Below, in pieces: positions 40,963-49,180 of a DNA stretch of 64,000 bases. The stretch is from Sporosarcina trichiuri. GTDB taxonomy: Bacteria; Bacillota; Bacilli; Bacillales_A; Planococcaceae. The position numbers and the translations under genes were made by a program. Where the stretch lies: positions 2,697,501 to 2,761,500 of the forward strand of contig NZ_CP129119.1 in NCBI RefSeq assembly GCF_030406775.1, given 5' to 3'. Under the pieces are notes generated by a model. That model ran no database searches. It was not told the origin of the DNA and saw nothing but the letters and a program-made list of their open reading frames with translations. Every line of letters starts with the position of its first letter. The first letter of the stretch is position 1.

Positions 40963-40991
40963 TTGACATATCGGAATTAAGTACATAATAT
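40963..40991 (+). promoter_or_regulatory. tcyP promoter with CymR-like GGAATTA
   Basis: TTGACA (40963-40968), 17-bp spacer, TAATAT (40986-40991): near-consensus sigma-A. The spacer contains TCGGAATTAAGTAC, which resembles half of the operator of the cysteine regulator CymR, known to control tcyP in B. subtilis. The promoter call is firm; the CymR call is tentative. Confidence 0.7.
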
Positions 40992-41039
40992 AAATGGAGT
41001 CAGAAAAACATAACTTGAATAACTAAAGGGGGACTCACC

Positions 41040-42434
41040 ATGGATATCGGATATATCCTGCTCAACGTTGCGGGCCTGTTGGTACTGGCAGGAATCCTAT
41101 TTTGGATGAACCGCAGGCATGTTTCATTTTCGAAACGGGTGTTTACAGGGCTCGGGCTCGGAATCGTGTACGGAATCGTACTTCACATCAGCTACGGAGC
41201 AGACGGGGCGGCACTCCAGAACTCGATCCCCTGGTTCAACATCATCGGAACCGGCTATATCAAGCTGCTGCAGATGATCGTCGTTCCGCTTGTCTTCATT
41301 TCCATCCTTACGGCCTTCACGAAAGTGGCAGCGGGCAAAAACTTCGGGAAGCAGGCCGCTGTCATTCTCGGCATGCTCATCGGGACGACAGCGATTGCTG
41401 CCATGCTCGGTATCGGATCCGCCTTGCTGTTCAACCTGAATGCTGAACAGATTGTGCAGGGGGAAGCGGAAGCCGCCCGGGGAATCTCCCTCGAAGAGAC
41501 AGCCTCGACTGTGGCCGATAAGGCGCTGCCTGATCAGCTGCTCGATCTGCTGCCGGCGAATCCGTTCCTCGACTTCACAGGTGCCCGCCCGACATCGACC
41601 ATCGGTGTTGTCATCTTTGCCGCCTTCCTCGGCTTCGCCTTCCTGGCCGTCCGCAGGAAACAGCCTGAACAGGCAGCGGTCGTCCAGAAAGGCATTGACG
41701 CGGTGTACGCACTCATCATGGCCGTCGTCAAAATCGTCCTCCGTCTGACGCCGTACGGAATCCTTGCCATCATGGCGCGGACAGTCGCCGTGTCCGACTA
41801 CGGTGCAATCGTTAACCTCGGCAAATTTGTCGGCGCCTCCTATGCCGCATTGATCGTCATGTTTGCAGTCCACTTGGCGATTCTCGCCCTCACAGGCCTG
41901 AACCCGCTCAACTACGTGAAGAAAGCGGGCGACACACTCCTGTTCGCGTTTTCATCCCGATCCAGTGCGGGAACTCTCCCGCTGACCCTGACTACGCAGA
42001 CGACCCGTCTCGGCGTGCCGGAAGGGATTGCGAACTTTGCGGGCTCGTTCGGCCTCTCGATCGGGCAGAACGGCTGTGCCGGTATCTATCCGGCGATGCT
42101 CGCGGTCATGATCGCTCCTACCGTCGGCCAGCCGATCGATGCGCAGTTCATCATCACACTGGTTGCCGTCGTCGCCATCAGCTCCTTCGGTGTGGCGGGC
42201 GTCGGAGGCGGTGCCACATTCGCGGCCATTCTCGTCCTGTCGGCATTGAACCTGCCGATCGCCCTTGCCGGCATCCTGATCTCGGTCGAACCGCTCATCG
42301 ATATGGGCCGGACTGCACTGAATGTCAGCGGCTCCATGACCGCCGGTGTGACCGCCGCCCGGGTAACGGGAGAACTCGACACCGAGCAATACGGTGAAGC
42401 GATGCCCCGCGATCCAGCTGTATCCGAATTGTGA
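41040..42434 (+). CDS. tcyP: L-cystine:cation symporter TcyP
   Basis: 464 residues, the size of B. subtilis TcyP (463), of the dicarboxylate/amino acid:cation symporter family. RRHVSFSKRVFTGLGLGIVYG near the start, KLLQMIVVPLVFISILTAFTKV, LLPANPFLDFTGARPTSTIGVV and SSRSSAGTLPLTLTTQ (re-entrant loop, ~305-320) follow TcyP almost motif by motif; the cation-binding NxxGxxxS region is in the last third. It imports L-cystine as a sulphur source. AAAGGGGGAC precedes the ATG and a strong promoter lies 50 bp upstream. Terminator after it. Confidence 0.92.
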   Translation: MDIGYILLNVAGLLVLAGILFWMNRRHVSFSKRVFTGLGLGIVYGIVLHISYGADGAALQNSIPWFNIIGTGYIKLLQMIVVPLVFISILTAFTKVAAGKNFGKQAAVILGMLIGTTAIAAMLGIGSALLFNLNAEQIVQGEAEAARGISLEETASTVADKALPDQLLDLLPANPFLDFTGARPTSTIGVVIFAAFLGFAFLAVRRKQPEQAAVVQKGIDAVYALIMAVVKIVLRLTPYGILAIMARTVAVSDYGAIVNLGKFVGASYAALIVMFAVHLAILALTGLNPLNYVKKAGDTLLFAFSSRSSAGTLPLTLTTQTTRLGVPEGIANFAGSFGLSIGQNGCAGIYPAMLAVMIAPTVGQPIDAQFIITLVAVVAISSFGVAGVGGGATFAAILVLSALNLPIALAGILISVEPLIDMGRTALNVSGSMTAGVTAARVTGELDTEQYGEAMPRDPAVSEL

Positions 42435-42440
42435 ACAGAC

Positions 42441-42474
42441 AAAAGCCGCACTCCATGACGAGTGCGGCTTTTTG
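42441..42474 (+). terminator. Terminator after tcyP
   Basis: AAAAGCCGCACTC (42441-42453) / GAGTGCGGCTTTT (42460-42472), then T and GCC. Confidence 0.88.
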
Positions 42475-42531
42475 CCTTGGATGGCATGCAACGATCGGGC
42501 GGCTTGCAAAGTAAATACTGCAGACCGGGGA

Positions 42532-42692
42532 AGCGATCCATTCCCCGACCGAACCGCTCCTATCTTACGGCTAAGCGCTCCATTCGGCCCGCGAACCGCT
42601 CCATTTTGTTCCTTGACCGCTCATTTCCACTCCAGAACCGCTCCATTCCCCGACCAAACCGCTCATATCTTCCTTTCTTGAAACGCTCAAGC
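42532..42692. repeat. Tandem array 4: CCGCTC units exactly 21 bp apart
   Basis: The C of GCTC falls at 42557, 42578, 42599, 42620, 42641 and 42662 (six units at exactly 21 bp), with degenerate units before (GCGATCC near 42534) and after (42686). Consensus ACCGCTCCATT or ACCGCTCATAT. Because 21 is seven codons, every frame reads as a heptad repeat, which explains the false open frames here. Confidence 0.88.
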
Positions 42693-42703
42693 CCCGGGCA
42701 CAC

Positions 42704-42736
42704 CAAAAAAACGGGCCCAGCCACAGCGGGACCCGT
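42704..42736 (-). terminator. Terminator of the methyltransferase gene
   Basis: Minus strand ACGGGTCCC-gctgtggct-GGGCCCGT followed by T7. Confidence 0.8.
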
Positions 42737-42742
42737 CTCCAG

Positions 42743-43915
42743 TCAATCTTCCTTCAATATATCCAGCTTTAACTCGCGTTCCAAGAACGGCCGGGCGTGC
42801 AGCAGACGGCGGAATGCTTTGTACCTTTCTGCTGCGTCCGCCGTCACTTGCTTGTCCGAACGGTAGGCGCGGATCAGAATGTTTTTCGGTGTGTGTTCCA
42901 TATCGATGAATTCCAGCAGCTGCGTCTCGTAGCCGGCGAGCGTCAGCAGCTCGGCGCGGAGCGAATCGGTCGCGAGTGCTGCGAACCGTTCCTTGATGAG
43001 CCCGTGCTGCAGCATCACGTCAAGTTCCGGAGCCTGCAGCTGCTTGAACAGTTCATGCTGGCAGCAAGGTACACTCAAAATCACACTCGCCCCCCAGCGG
43101 ACTGCGCGGGCAAGCGCCATGTCCGTTGCCGTATCGCATGCATGCAGCGTGACGACCATGTCGACCGCCGTATCGCCTTCATAATCGTTGATGTCCCCGA
43201 CCAGGAATTCGAGCTGCTCATAGCCGAGATCCTTGGCAATCTCCCGGCATTCCTCGATCACTTCCTTCTTGAGATCGAGTCCGGTCACCCGGATATCGAG
43301 CCCTTTCTCAATCCGGAGATAATGGTAGAGAGCGAATGTCAAATACGATTTGCCGGAACCGAAATCGAGGATGCGCACCGGCCGGCCGGTCGGCAGATGG
43401 GTGAGCGCATCGTCGATGAATTCGATGAACCGGTTGATCTGCCGGAACTTATCATGCTTCTGCTTCTTCACCTGCCCGTCCGCTGTCTGGACACCGAGCC
43501 GGATCAGGAACGGATACGGTCTGCCGTCCTCCAGCAAATAATTCTTCTTCCGGTTGTGGGAAAGGTCCGGCACTTTCGATGACGCCGCAGCGCTCGATTT
43601 CCAGGAGATCTTGAACTTCTTGGAGAGCTGCACCTGCACGGTCTCATCCGTGAACTCGGCCTGCACTTGGCGGAACCGCATGAGCGCATTCGTCAGGAAG
43701 AGCTCCAGCCCATCCTCCGAAATATTGTGATGCTTCAGCACCCGTTCAAACTGCTCCTCGAACTGGATGAACAGCTCGCCTTTCAGCTCGATGGGCTTCG
43801 CCTTGATGCGCAGCAGGCCTTCCTCTTTTGTCCGGGGCTGGCTGAATGTCGCACGGATGAACGACCCGTCGGTCAGCCGTTTCGCCAAATCCGTGATTAC
43901 TTGTTCAAATTCCAT
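42743..43915 (-). CDS. Class I SAM-dependent methyltransferase (possible RNA methyltransferase)
   Basis: 390 residues. A ~150-residue N-terminal region with a basic helix is followed by the Rossmann domain: RILDFGSGKSYLTFALYHYL (~180-199) is motif I, VTGLDLKKEVIEEC motif II and VTLHACDTATDMAL (~253-266) a conserved segment of the Methyltransf_32 group. SVPCCQHELF (~277-286) has paired Cys next to the active site. Relatives include tRNA and rRNA methylases and the METTL25-like proteins, but the substrate here is unknown. AAAGGAG precedes the ATG at 9 bp. Monocistronic, as judged by its own terminator. Confidence 0.82.
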   Translation of the reverse strand: MEFEQVITDLAKRLTDGSFIRATFSQPRTKEEGLLRIKAKPIELKGELFIQFEEQFERVLKHHNISEDGLELFLTNALMRFRQVQAEFTDETVQVQLSKKFKISWKSSAAASSKVPDLSHNRKKNYLLEDGRPYPFLIRLGVQTADGQVKKQKHDKFRQINRFIEFIDDALTHLPTGRPVRILDFGSGKSYLTFALYHYLRIEKGLDIRVTGLDLKKEVIEECREIAKDLGYEQLEFLVGDINDYEGDTAVDMVVTLHACDTATDMALARAVRWGASVILSVPCCQHELFKQLQAPELDVMLQHGLIKERFAALATDSLRAELLTLAGYETQLLEFIDMEHTPKNILIRAYRSDKQVTADAAERYKAFRRLLHARPFLERELKLDILKED

Positions 43916-43962
43916 AAGGTTTGACTCCTTTGCAAGTGAGGTAGGGAAGACTAGAGGGAATG

Positions 43963-44694
43963 TCAGTCAAGGAGAAACCCCTTGCTCTGCAGGTATTCCT
44001 TCATATAGGGACGCTGGGCAGTCTCCAGGAAATCCGCCATCTGCTCCGTCCAGCCGGCCTGCTTCTGATTGGAACTCCGGGAGCCGTAATACTCCTGCAT
44101 GGTTTCGTCATATTGTGGAAGCAGGGCGTCGTACTTGCCGGCATCATACATATTCTCATGAAGGACGGCATCGAGCGGCAGGCGCGGTTTCACCTCGTTG
44201 CGTTTGGCCGGCACGCCGATCGTCATGCCGAATAGCGGAACGGTGCCCGCTGGCAGTCCGAGCATCCTGCTGATTTCCTCTGGGTTATTGCGGACTCCGC
44301 CGATATAGCAGATCCCGTAGCCTTTCGACTCTGCGGCAATTGCGACATTTTGTGCGAAAAGGGCTGTATCCACCGTTCCGACAAGCATCGCTTCGGCATG
44401 TGAGAAGTCAATCGTGCGACCGTGAAGCGCCGCTGCTGCCTGCAGACGGGTGAAATCCGCGCAAAAGACGAAGGCGGCTCCGGCCCCGTTGAACTGATGC
44501 GGATTCCTGGACGCGTCCCCGACCGCTTTGCGCAGTGATCCGTCCGTCAGATGGATCACCGAGCAAGCCTGGACAAAATGGGAGCTGGCGGCATGCTGCC
44601 CGGCTTCGAGCAGTTCCCGTACGGTTTCTGGAGGAATCGGTTCATCGGTGTAGGTGCGCACGGATGAGTGGGAAGTCAATAAGTCGATCACCAT
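43963..44694 (-). CDS. NAD(P)H-dependent nitroreductase, NfrA family
   Basis: 243 residues. SHSSVRTYTDEPIPPETVRELLEAGQHAASSHFVQ (~8-42) is the FMN-binding opening of the NfsA/NfrA group, GICYIGGVRNNPEEISRMLGLP (~137-158) the ribityl/NADPH region and PKRNEVKPRLPLDAVLHEN a typical late segment. Reduces FMN, nitro compounds, disulfides or quinones with NAD(P)H. ATG 44694 is chosen because GGAGG is 9 bp upstream; ATG 44700 is only 3 bp from it. Divergent from the yerD gene with 73 bp between their starts. Confidence 0.88.
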   Translation of the reverse strand: MVIDLLTSHSSVRTYTDEPIPPETVRELLEAGQHAASSHFVQACSVIHLTDGSLRKAVGDASRNPHQFNGAGAAFVFCADFTRLQAAAALHGRTIDFSHAEAMLVGTVDTALFAQNVAIAAESKGYGICYIGGVRNNPEEISRMLGLPAGTVPLFGMTIGVPAKRNEVKPRLPLDAVLHENMYDAGKYDALLPQYDETMQEYYGSRSSNQKQAGWTEQMADFLETAQRPYMKEYLQSKGFLLD

Positions 44695-44767
44695 ATTCAT
44701 TCGCCTCCAACAAGTAGTTGAGTTCAATGGTACACCAGATTGGAAAGAGAGAAAAGGAGTGAAGCTT

Positions 44768-46354
44768 ATGAGCTGGCTGGAAAGCGTATCCATGACGACG
44801 ATGATCGTCATTCTCGTACTGATATTTGTGCCGCTGTCCATCATCCTCTACCTGTTCCTGTTCGACCGGAAACAGAAACAGCATGCGATTTTACGCAATT
44901 ATCCGATACTCGGACGTGTCCGGTACATGATCGAGAAAGTGGGACCCGAATTTCGTCAATACCTGTTCGACAGTGACAATGAAGGCAAACCTTTCAGCAG
45001 GGAAGAGTATTTGCATATGGTCATGCCGGGGAAATACTTGAACAGCGTGATCGGGTTCGGGTCGAAGCGTGATTTCGAGGCGCCCGGCTACTATTTGCGG
45101 AATGCCATGTTCACCAAACAGAACGACGAAATGCGGGTGGACAATGAGACGCAGATCGAAACGATGCGCTACCAGGTGACGGACGAAGGGCTGTTCTCCC
45201 GGAAAGAGCACAGGGAGGAAATCAAAGCGAATCCATGGCTCCTGCCGGAGGAAGACGCGATCGTCATCGGACCGGACTGCGCAAATCCGTTCCGGGTCCG
45301 CAGTATGCTCGGACAGTCCGCGATGAGTTACGGGGCGCTTGGCGATCATGCGATCACCGCCCTGTCCAAAGGCATCGGCATGGCGACCGGTGCGTGGATG
45401 AATACCGGCGAAGGCGGCCTGTCGCCGCATCATCTGGCAGGCGATGCGGATATCATCGCACAGATCGGCTCCGGCCTGTTCGGTTTCCGGACGAAAGAAG
45501 GGGAGTTCGACTGGGACCTGCTGACGGAGAAAGCTGAAAATCCGAAAGTGAAGGCATTCGAACTGAAGCTGGCCCAAGGAGCGAAAATGCGGGGCGGCCA
45601 TGTCGAAGGCGCAAAGGTGACGGAAGAAATCGCAGAAATCAGGAATGTCGTCCCCTTCCGGACCATCAACAGTCCGAACCGGTTCAACCAGTTCGATGAT
45701 TTCCCTGGGCTGTTCGAGTTCATCGAGAAGATCAGGAACCATTCCGGAAAGCCGGTCGGCATGAAGATTGTCATCGGCGGGAAGTTGGAAGCCGAGGAGC
45801 TCGCCCGGTTCATGCAGGAAACCGGCAAAGGCCCCGATTTCATATCGATCGACGGGGCGGAAGGCGGTTCGGGCGCGACCTATCAGGATCTGGCCGATTC
45901 CGTCGGATTGCCCGTCAGGTCTGCGCTCATGCTGCTGGACGATGCACTGCGCAAGTACGGTGTCCGTGACCGGGTGAAAATCATCGCATCCGGCAAGATG
46001 ACGACACCCGACAAAGCCGCCATTGCCTTGGCAATGGGAGCGGACCTCGTCCAGATCGCCCGCGGCTTCATGATTTCCGTCGGCTGTATCATGGCGCAGC
46101 GCTGCCATACGAACGAGTGCCCGGCGGGTGTTGCGACAACGGATCCCCATCTGCAGCGCGGACTTGTGGTGGAAGAGAAGAAATTCCGTGTCACCAATTA
46201 TATATTGACGATGCGGGAAGGCCTGTTCCGTATTGCGGCAGCGGCCGGACTGGATTCGCCGACTAAATTCACCAGAAGCGATGTCTTCTATAAAGATGAG
46301 CGCGGGAATGTCCTGCCTATTGAAACACCTGTCACAACCAATCAGGATAGCTGA
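44768..46354 (+). CDS. yerD: FMN-binding glutamate synthase family protein (YerD-like)
   Basis: 528 residues. One N-terminal membrane anchor (about 9-30) and then a glutamate-synthase central FMN domain, an alpha/beta barrel: GQSAMSYGALGDHAITALSKGIG, GGLSPHHLAGDADIIAQIGSGLFG, PVGMKIVIGG and SIDGAEGGSGATYQD are the barrel motifs, and GCIMAQRCHTNECPAGVATTDP (~440-461) holds the Cys cluster of the 3Fe-4S site. It lacks the amidotransferase domain, so it is not a complete GOGAT; the physiological reaction is unknown. Same size as B. subtilis YerD. AAAAGGAGTG sets the start. Confidence 0.87.
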   Translation: MSWLESVSMTTMIVILVLIFVPLSIILYLFLFDRKQKQHAILRNYPILGRVRYMIEKVGPEFRQYLFDSDNEGKPFSREEYLHMVMPGKYLNSVIGFGSKRDFEAPGYYLRNAMFTKQNDEMRVDNETQIETMRYQVTDEGLFSRKEHREEIKANPWLLPEEDAIVIGPDCANPFRVRSMLGQSAMSYGALGDHAITALSKGIGMATGAWMNTGEGGLSPHHLAGDADIIAQIGSGLFGFRTKEGEFDWDLLTEKAENPKVKAFELKLAQGAKMRGGHVEGAKVTEEIAEIRNVVPFRTINSPNRFNQFDDFPGLFEFIEKIRNHSGKPVGMKIVIGGKLEAEELARFMQETGKGPDFISIDGAEGGSGATYQDLADSVGLPVRSALMLLDDALRKYGVRDRVKIIASGKMTTPDKAAIALAMGADLVQIARGFMISVGCIMAQRCHTNECPAGVATTDPHLQRGLVVEEKKFRVTNYILTMREGLFRIAAAAGLDSPTKFTRSDVFYKDERGNVLPIETPVTTNQDS

Positions 46355-46360
46355 ACGGAA

Positions 46361-46394
46361 AACAAGCAGGGGGATTGCCCTCTGCTTGTTTTTG
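46361..46394 (+). terminator. Terminator after yerD
   Basis: AACAAGCAG-ggggattgccct-CTGCTTGTT followed by TTTG. Confidence 0.8.
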
Positions 46395-46478
46395 TTTGAA
46401 AATAAATTAATAATCTACACAATCTGAAAAATATGATAACATAGGAGATAATCAGTCGAAAACAGGGGGGATGGGGAA

Positions 46479-48113
46479 ATGGAACTTCTGAACAAAACGG
46501 TCGGAGCAGTCTTGAGGGAGCAGGCGGGACGGTATCCGTTACAAGAGGCAATGGTATACCCCGAACGGCAGATCCGTCAGACATATTCCGAATTCGACAA
46601 AGAAACAGATCGTCTGGCAAAGGCATTCATGGGGATGGGTATCCAAAAAGGGGAGAATGTCGCCATCTGGTCAGACAACAAACCACAATGGCTGCTGAGT
46701 CAGTTTGCCACGGGAAAGATGGGGGCCGTCCTGGTCACAGTGAATACGAATTACCAGGCAGCGGAATTGAAGTACTTGCTGCAGCAATCCGAAGCGACAA
46801 CACTGATTCTCGATGAAGGCTTCAAGGGGACGGATTATCTGGAAATCCTCCGATCCATTTGTCCGTCTCTGCGGCAGTCCCACAGCAGCCGTGTTGAATG
46901 CAAAGAACTTCCTCATCTGAAGCGCATCATCTTGATGACAGAGAAGAGTGAGCAGGGCATCTACAAATGGTCCGAATTTCTCCGCCATGCGGATTCCGTG
47001 GAGGACAGCGAGCTGGAAGAGCGGCTCAATTCCCTGGATCCCGATGACGTCATCAATATTCAGTATACATCCGGAACGACAGGCTTTCCGAAAGGCGTCA
47101 TGCTGACACATAATAATGTCGTCAATAACGGCAGTATGATCGGCGGGACGATGAAGCTGACAAGTGAAGACCGCGTCTGCATCCCGGTTCCGTTCTTCCA
47201 TTGTTTCGGCTGCGTCCTCGGCACGCTGGCCGCAGTCACACACGGGGCAGCGATGGTCATCGTCGAGCAGTTCGACCCGCTCCGCGTCCTGCGGGCCGTT
47301 GAAGGCGAGAGATGCACAGCACTCCATGGCGTCCCGACGATGTTCATCGCAGAGCTGAACCATCCCGACTTCAGCAAGTTCGATACCTCCTCCTTGAGGA
47401 CCGGCATCATGGCAGGCTCGACCTGTCCGATCGAAGTGATGAAACAGGTGATCGGGGATATGGGAGCGGATGAAATCACGATCTGTTACGGGCTGACGGA
47501 AGCATCGCCGGTCATTTCCCAGACGAAGACGGATGACCCGATTGAAAAGCGTGTGTCCACTGTCGGGAAGCCGCATCCGCACGTGGAAGTGAAGATTGTC
47601 GACCCGGTCACAGGCGAGGAAATGGAGACCGGGGAAGCAGGCGAACTTTGCACGCGGGGCTACCATGTCATGAAAGGCTATTACAACAATCCTGAAGCGA
47701 CCCGGGAAGTGATCGATGAAGACGGCTGGCTGCACACAGGGGATATCGCGAAGCTGGATGCGGATGGGTACCTTGATATCACCGGCCGTATCAAGGACAT
47801 GGTGATCCGCGGAGGGGAGAATATCTACCCGCGGGAAATTGAAGAATTCCTATACACATGTCCCGGAGTAGCGGACGTGCAGGTCGTCGGTGTGCCGGAT
47901 GAGAAATACGGTGAAGAACTGATGGCCTGGATCATTCCGAAAGACGGAGTTGTTCTGGATGAGAAGGATATCCGTGCGTTTTGCAAAGGGGCCATCTCCT
48001 ACCATAAGATTCCGCGCTATATCCAGTTCACGGATGCGTATCCGATGACCGCATCGGGCAAGATACAGAAATTCAGACTGCGGGAGATGTCGCAGACAGC
48101 GGCCGCGGACTGA
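46479..48113 (+). CDS. AMP-forming acyl-CoA synthetase (YngI-like)
   Basis: 544 residues, full length for the adenylate-forming family. P-loop-like YTSGTTGFPKGVMLTHNN (~197-214), motif YGLTEASP (~331), DGWLHTGDIAKLDADGYLDITGRIKDMVIRGGENIYPREIEEFL (~408-450) with the hinge Asp/Arg, and the C-terminal catalytic Lys of TASGKIQKF (~527-535) are all present. It joins a carboxylic acid to CoA through an acyl-AMP. The N-terminal half resembles medium-chain fatty-acid ligases such as YngI. Substrate chain length cannot be read. ACAGGGGGGATGGGG precedes the ATG. Alone in its unit, with a terminator after it. Confidence 0.9.
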   Translation: MELLNKTVGAVLREQAGRYPLQEAMVYPERQIRQTYSEFDKETDRLAKAFMGMGIQKGENVAIWSDNKPQWLLSQFATGKMGAVLVTVNTNYQAAELKYLLQQSEATTLILDEGFKGTDYLEILRSICPSLRQSHSSRVECKELPHLKRIILMTEKSEQGIYKWSEFLRHADSVEDSELEERLNSLDPDDVINIQYTSGTTGFPKGVMLTHNNVVNNGSMIGGTMKLTSEDRVCIPVPFFHCFGCVLGTLAAVTHGAAMVIVEQFDPLRVLRAVEGERCTALHGVPTMFIAELNHPDFSKFDTSSLRTGIMAGSTCPIEVMKQVIGDMGADEITICYGLTEASPVISQTKTDDPIEKRVSTVGKPHPHVEVKIVDPVTGEEMETGEAGELCTRGYHVMKGYYNNPEATREVIDEDGWLHTGDIAKLDADGYLDITGRIKDMVIRGGENIYPREIEEFLYTCPGVADVQVVGVPDEKYGEELMAWIIPKDGVVLDEKDIRAFCKGAISYHKIPRYIQFTDAYPMTASGKIQKFRLREMSQTAAAD

Positions 48114-48118
48114 ACATG

Positions 48119-48149
48119 AAAACGCATGCCCGTCACGGGCATGCGTTTT
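48119..48149. terminator. Convergent terminator
   Basis: AAAACGCATGCCCG-tca-CGGGCATGCGTTTT, perfect 14-bp stem; serves the acyl-CoA synthetase and ydaT genes. Confidence 0.9.
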
Positions 48150-48155
48150 CTGTAC

Positions 48156-48521
48156 TCACTTGTACAGTGTGTCCTCTTCCGTTCCGTCCGCGTGGTAGAT
48201 CGTCAGGATCCCTTCATGATCCGTTACGTACGGTTTCGCTCTGTCCAGCAGATCTTTTTTCGAAGTTTCCCGGTATATGACGGACGAACTGTCTTTCTTC
48301 GTGAGCACCCAGTCATCGTTATCGGTCTTCGCCTCGAAATGAGGTCTGTCGCCCGGATCACCTTCAATTGTTTCACGTGCCTGTGCTAAACCGATGGAAA
48401 TGGCACGGCCTTCCGAGTATCCTTCCCGCAGCAGCGCATTCGCGACCTCGATCGCTTTGTTGCGCACTTCGGGAGTTTCGTTCTTGAACGTGGCCGGGTA
48501 GTCATCTTTTGTCCAAGGCAT
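48156..48521 (-). CDS. ydaT: YdaT-like protein, DUF2188 domain
   Basis: 121 residues. MPWTKDDYPATFKNETPEVRNKAIEVANALL and YSEGRAISIGLAQARE (~1-50) match the N-terminus of B. subtilis YdaT; residues ~60-118 form a DUF2188 fold (WVLTKKDSSSVIYRETSKKDLLDRAKPYV), a small beta-sheet domain related to double-stranded RNA-binding-like folds. YdaT belongs to the general stress regulon in B. subtilis, but no sigma-B promoter is seen here. CAGGAGGTG sets the start; it lies 1 bp after the guanine deaminase stop, so it is co-transcribed with it. Confidence 0.85.
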   Translation of the reverse strand: MPWTKDDYPATFKNETPEVRNKAIEVANALLREGYSEGRAISIGLAQARETIEGDPGDRPHFEAKTDNDDWVLTKKDSSSVIYRETSKKDLLDRAKPYVTDHEGILTIYHADGTEEDTLYK

Positions 48522-48522
48522 G

Positions 48523-49029
48523 TCAAGCACCTCCTGACGGGTTTTGCGGCATCTCTGCAGCTGCGCCGCCGCGGCTGTTGGCTGCCGCTTCAAATGGTTC
48601 CAGCCGATGCGGTGTTTCCATATACATGAAGGGAACATCCCGCAGCGGGCCCGGTTTTTCGCGGTCACTGTAGAAATTCCTGGTCTTATCCTCTGTCGGC
48701 AGGACTTCCATTGCCTCCTGCTTGCTGCAGGCGTAGTAGATCTCACCGATCTTGGCCTGATAGGAAGCGGCAAGGCACATCGGACACGGCTCCCCGCTTG
48801 CGTAGAGGATCGTATTGGACAAGTCTGTCGAAGCGATGACCCTGCATGCTTCGCGGATGGCCGCCATCTCTGCATGGGCGGACGGGTCATGATCACCTTC
48901 CACGGTATTGACCCCGCTTGCGATGATTTCTCCATCGCGGACGATGACAGCGCCGTAAGGACCGCCACCTTCGAATACACTGCCTTTAGCAAGACGGACT
49001 GCTTCATTCAAAAAACGTTCGTGATCCAT
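48523..49029 (-). CDS. guaD: Guanine deaminase-like nucleoside deaminase
   Basis: 168 residues of the cytidine-deaminase fold. Zinc site: DPSAHAEMAAIREA (~49-62, His and catalytic Glu) and SGEPCPMCLAASY (~79-91, the PCxxC). ILYASGEPCPMC and GGGPYGAVIVRDGEIIASG agree with B. subtilis GuaD (156 residues), including the extended C-terminal tail that in GuaD closes over the partner subunit. Converts guanine to xanthine and ammonia; other nucleoside deaminase activities are possible. AGGAGG is 4-7 bp upstream of paired ATGs (49032, 49029). Confidence 0.83.
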   Translation of the reverse strand: MDHERFLNEAVRLAKGSVFEGGGPYGAVIVRDGEIIASGVNTVEGDHDPSAHAEMAAIREACRVIASTDLSNTILYASGEPCPMCLAASYQAKIGEIYYACSKQEAMEVLPTEDKTRNFYSDREKPGPLRDVPFMYMETPHRLEPFEAAANSRGGAAAEMPQNPSGGA

Positions 49030-49180
49030 CATGATGCCTCCTTGTCGATTTGGGACGATTTCCCGGGAAATAAAACGAAAATAGGGATAGCACAATTACA
49101 GGTACTTGCTTATAATGAATCTGACCGGCGGCTGATGAAAACGCTTCCGGGAAAAATACAGAATATAAGGGGGATTTCAA

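Noticed and set aside
42394..42866. Open frames reading as heptad-repeat proteins (RSIPRPN-like) across array 4
   Set aside because: The 21-bp period of the intergenic array makes every frame look like a heptad repeat. No ribosome-binding site fits, and the frames run into a gene on the other strand.
44768..46354. Large subunit of glutamate synthase
   Set aside because: The glutamine amidotransferase and C-terminal beta-helix domains are missing and no small subunit is adjacent; it is the stand-alone YerD type.
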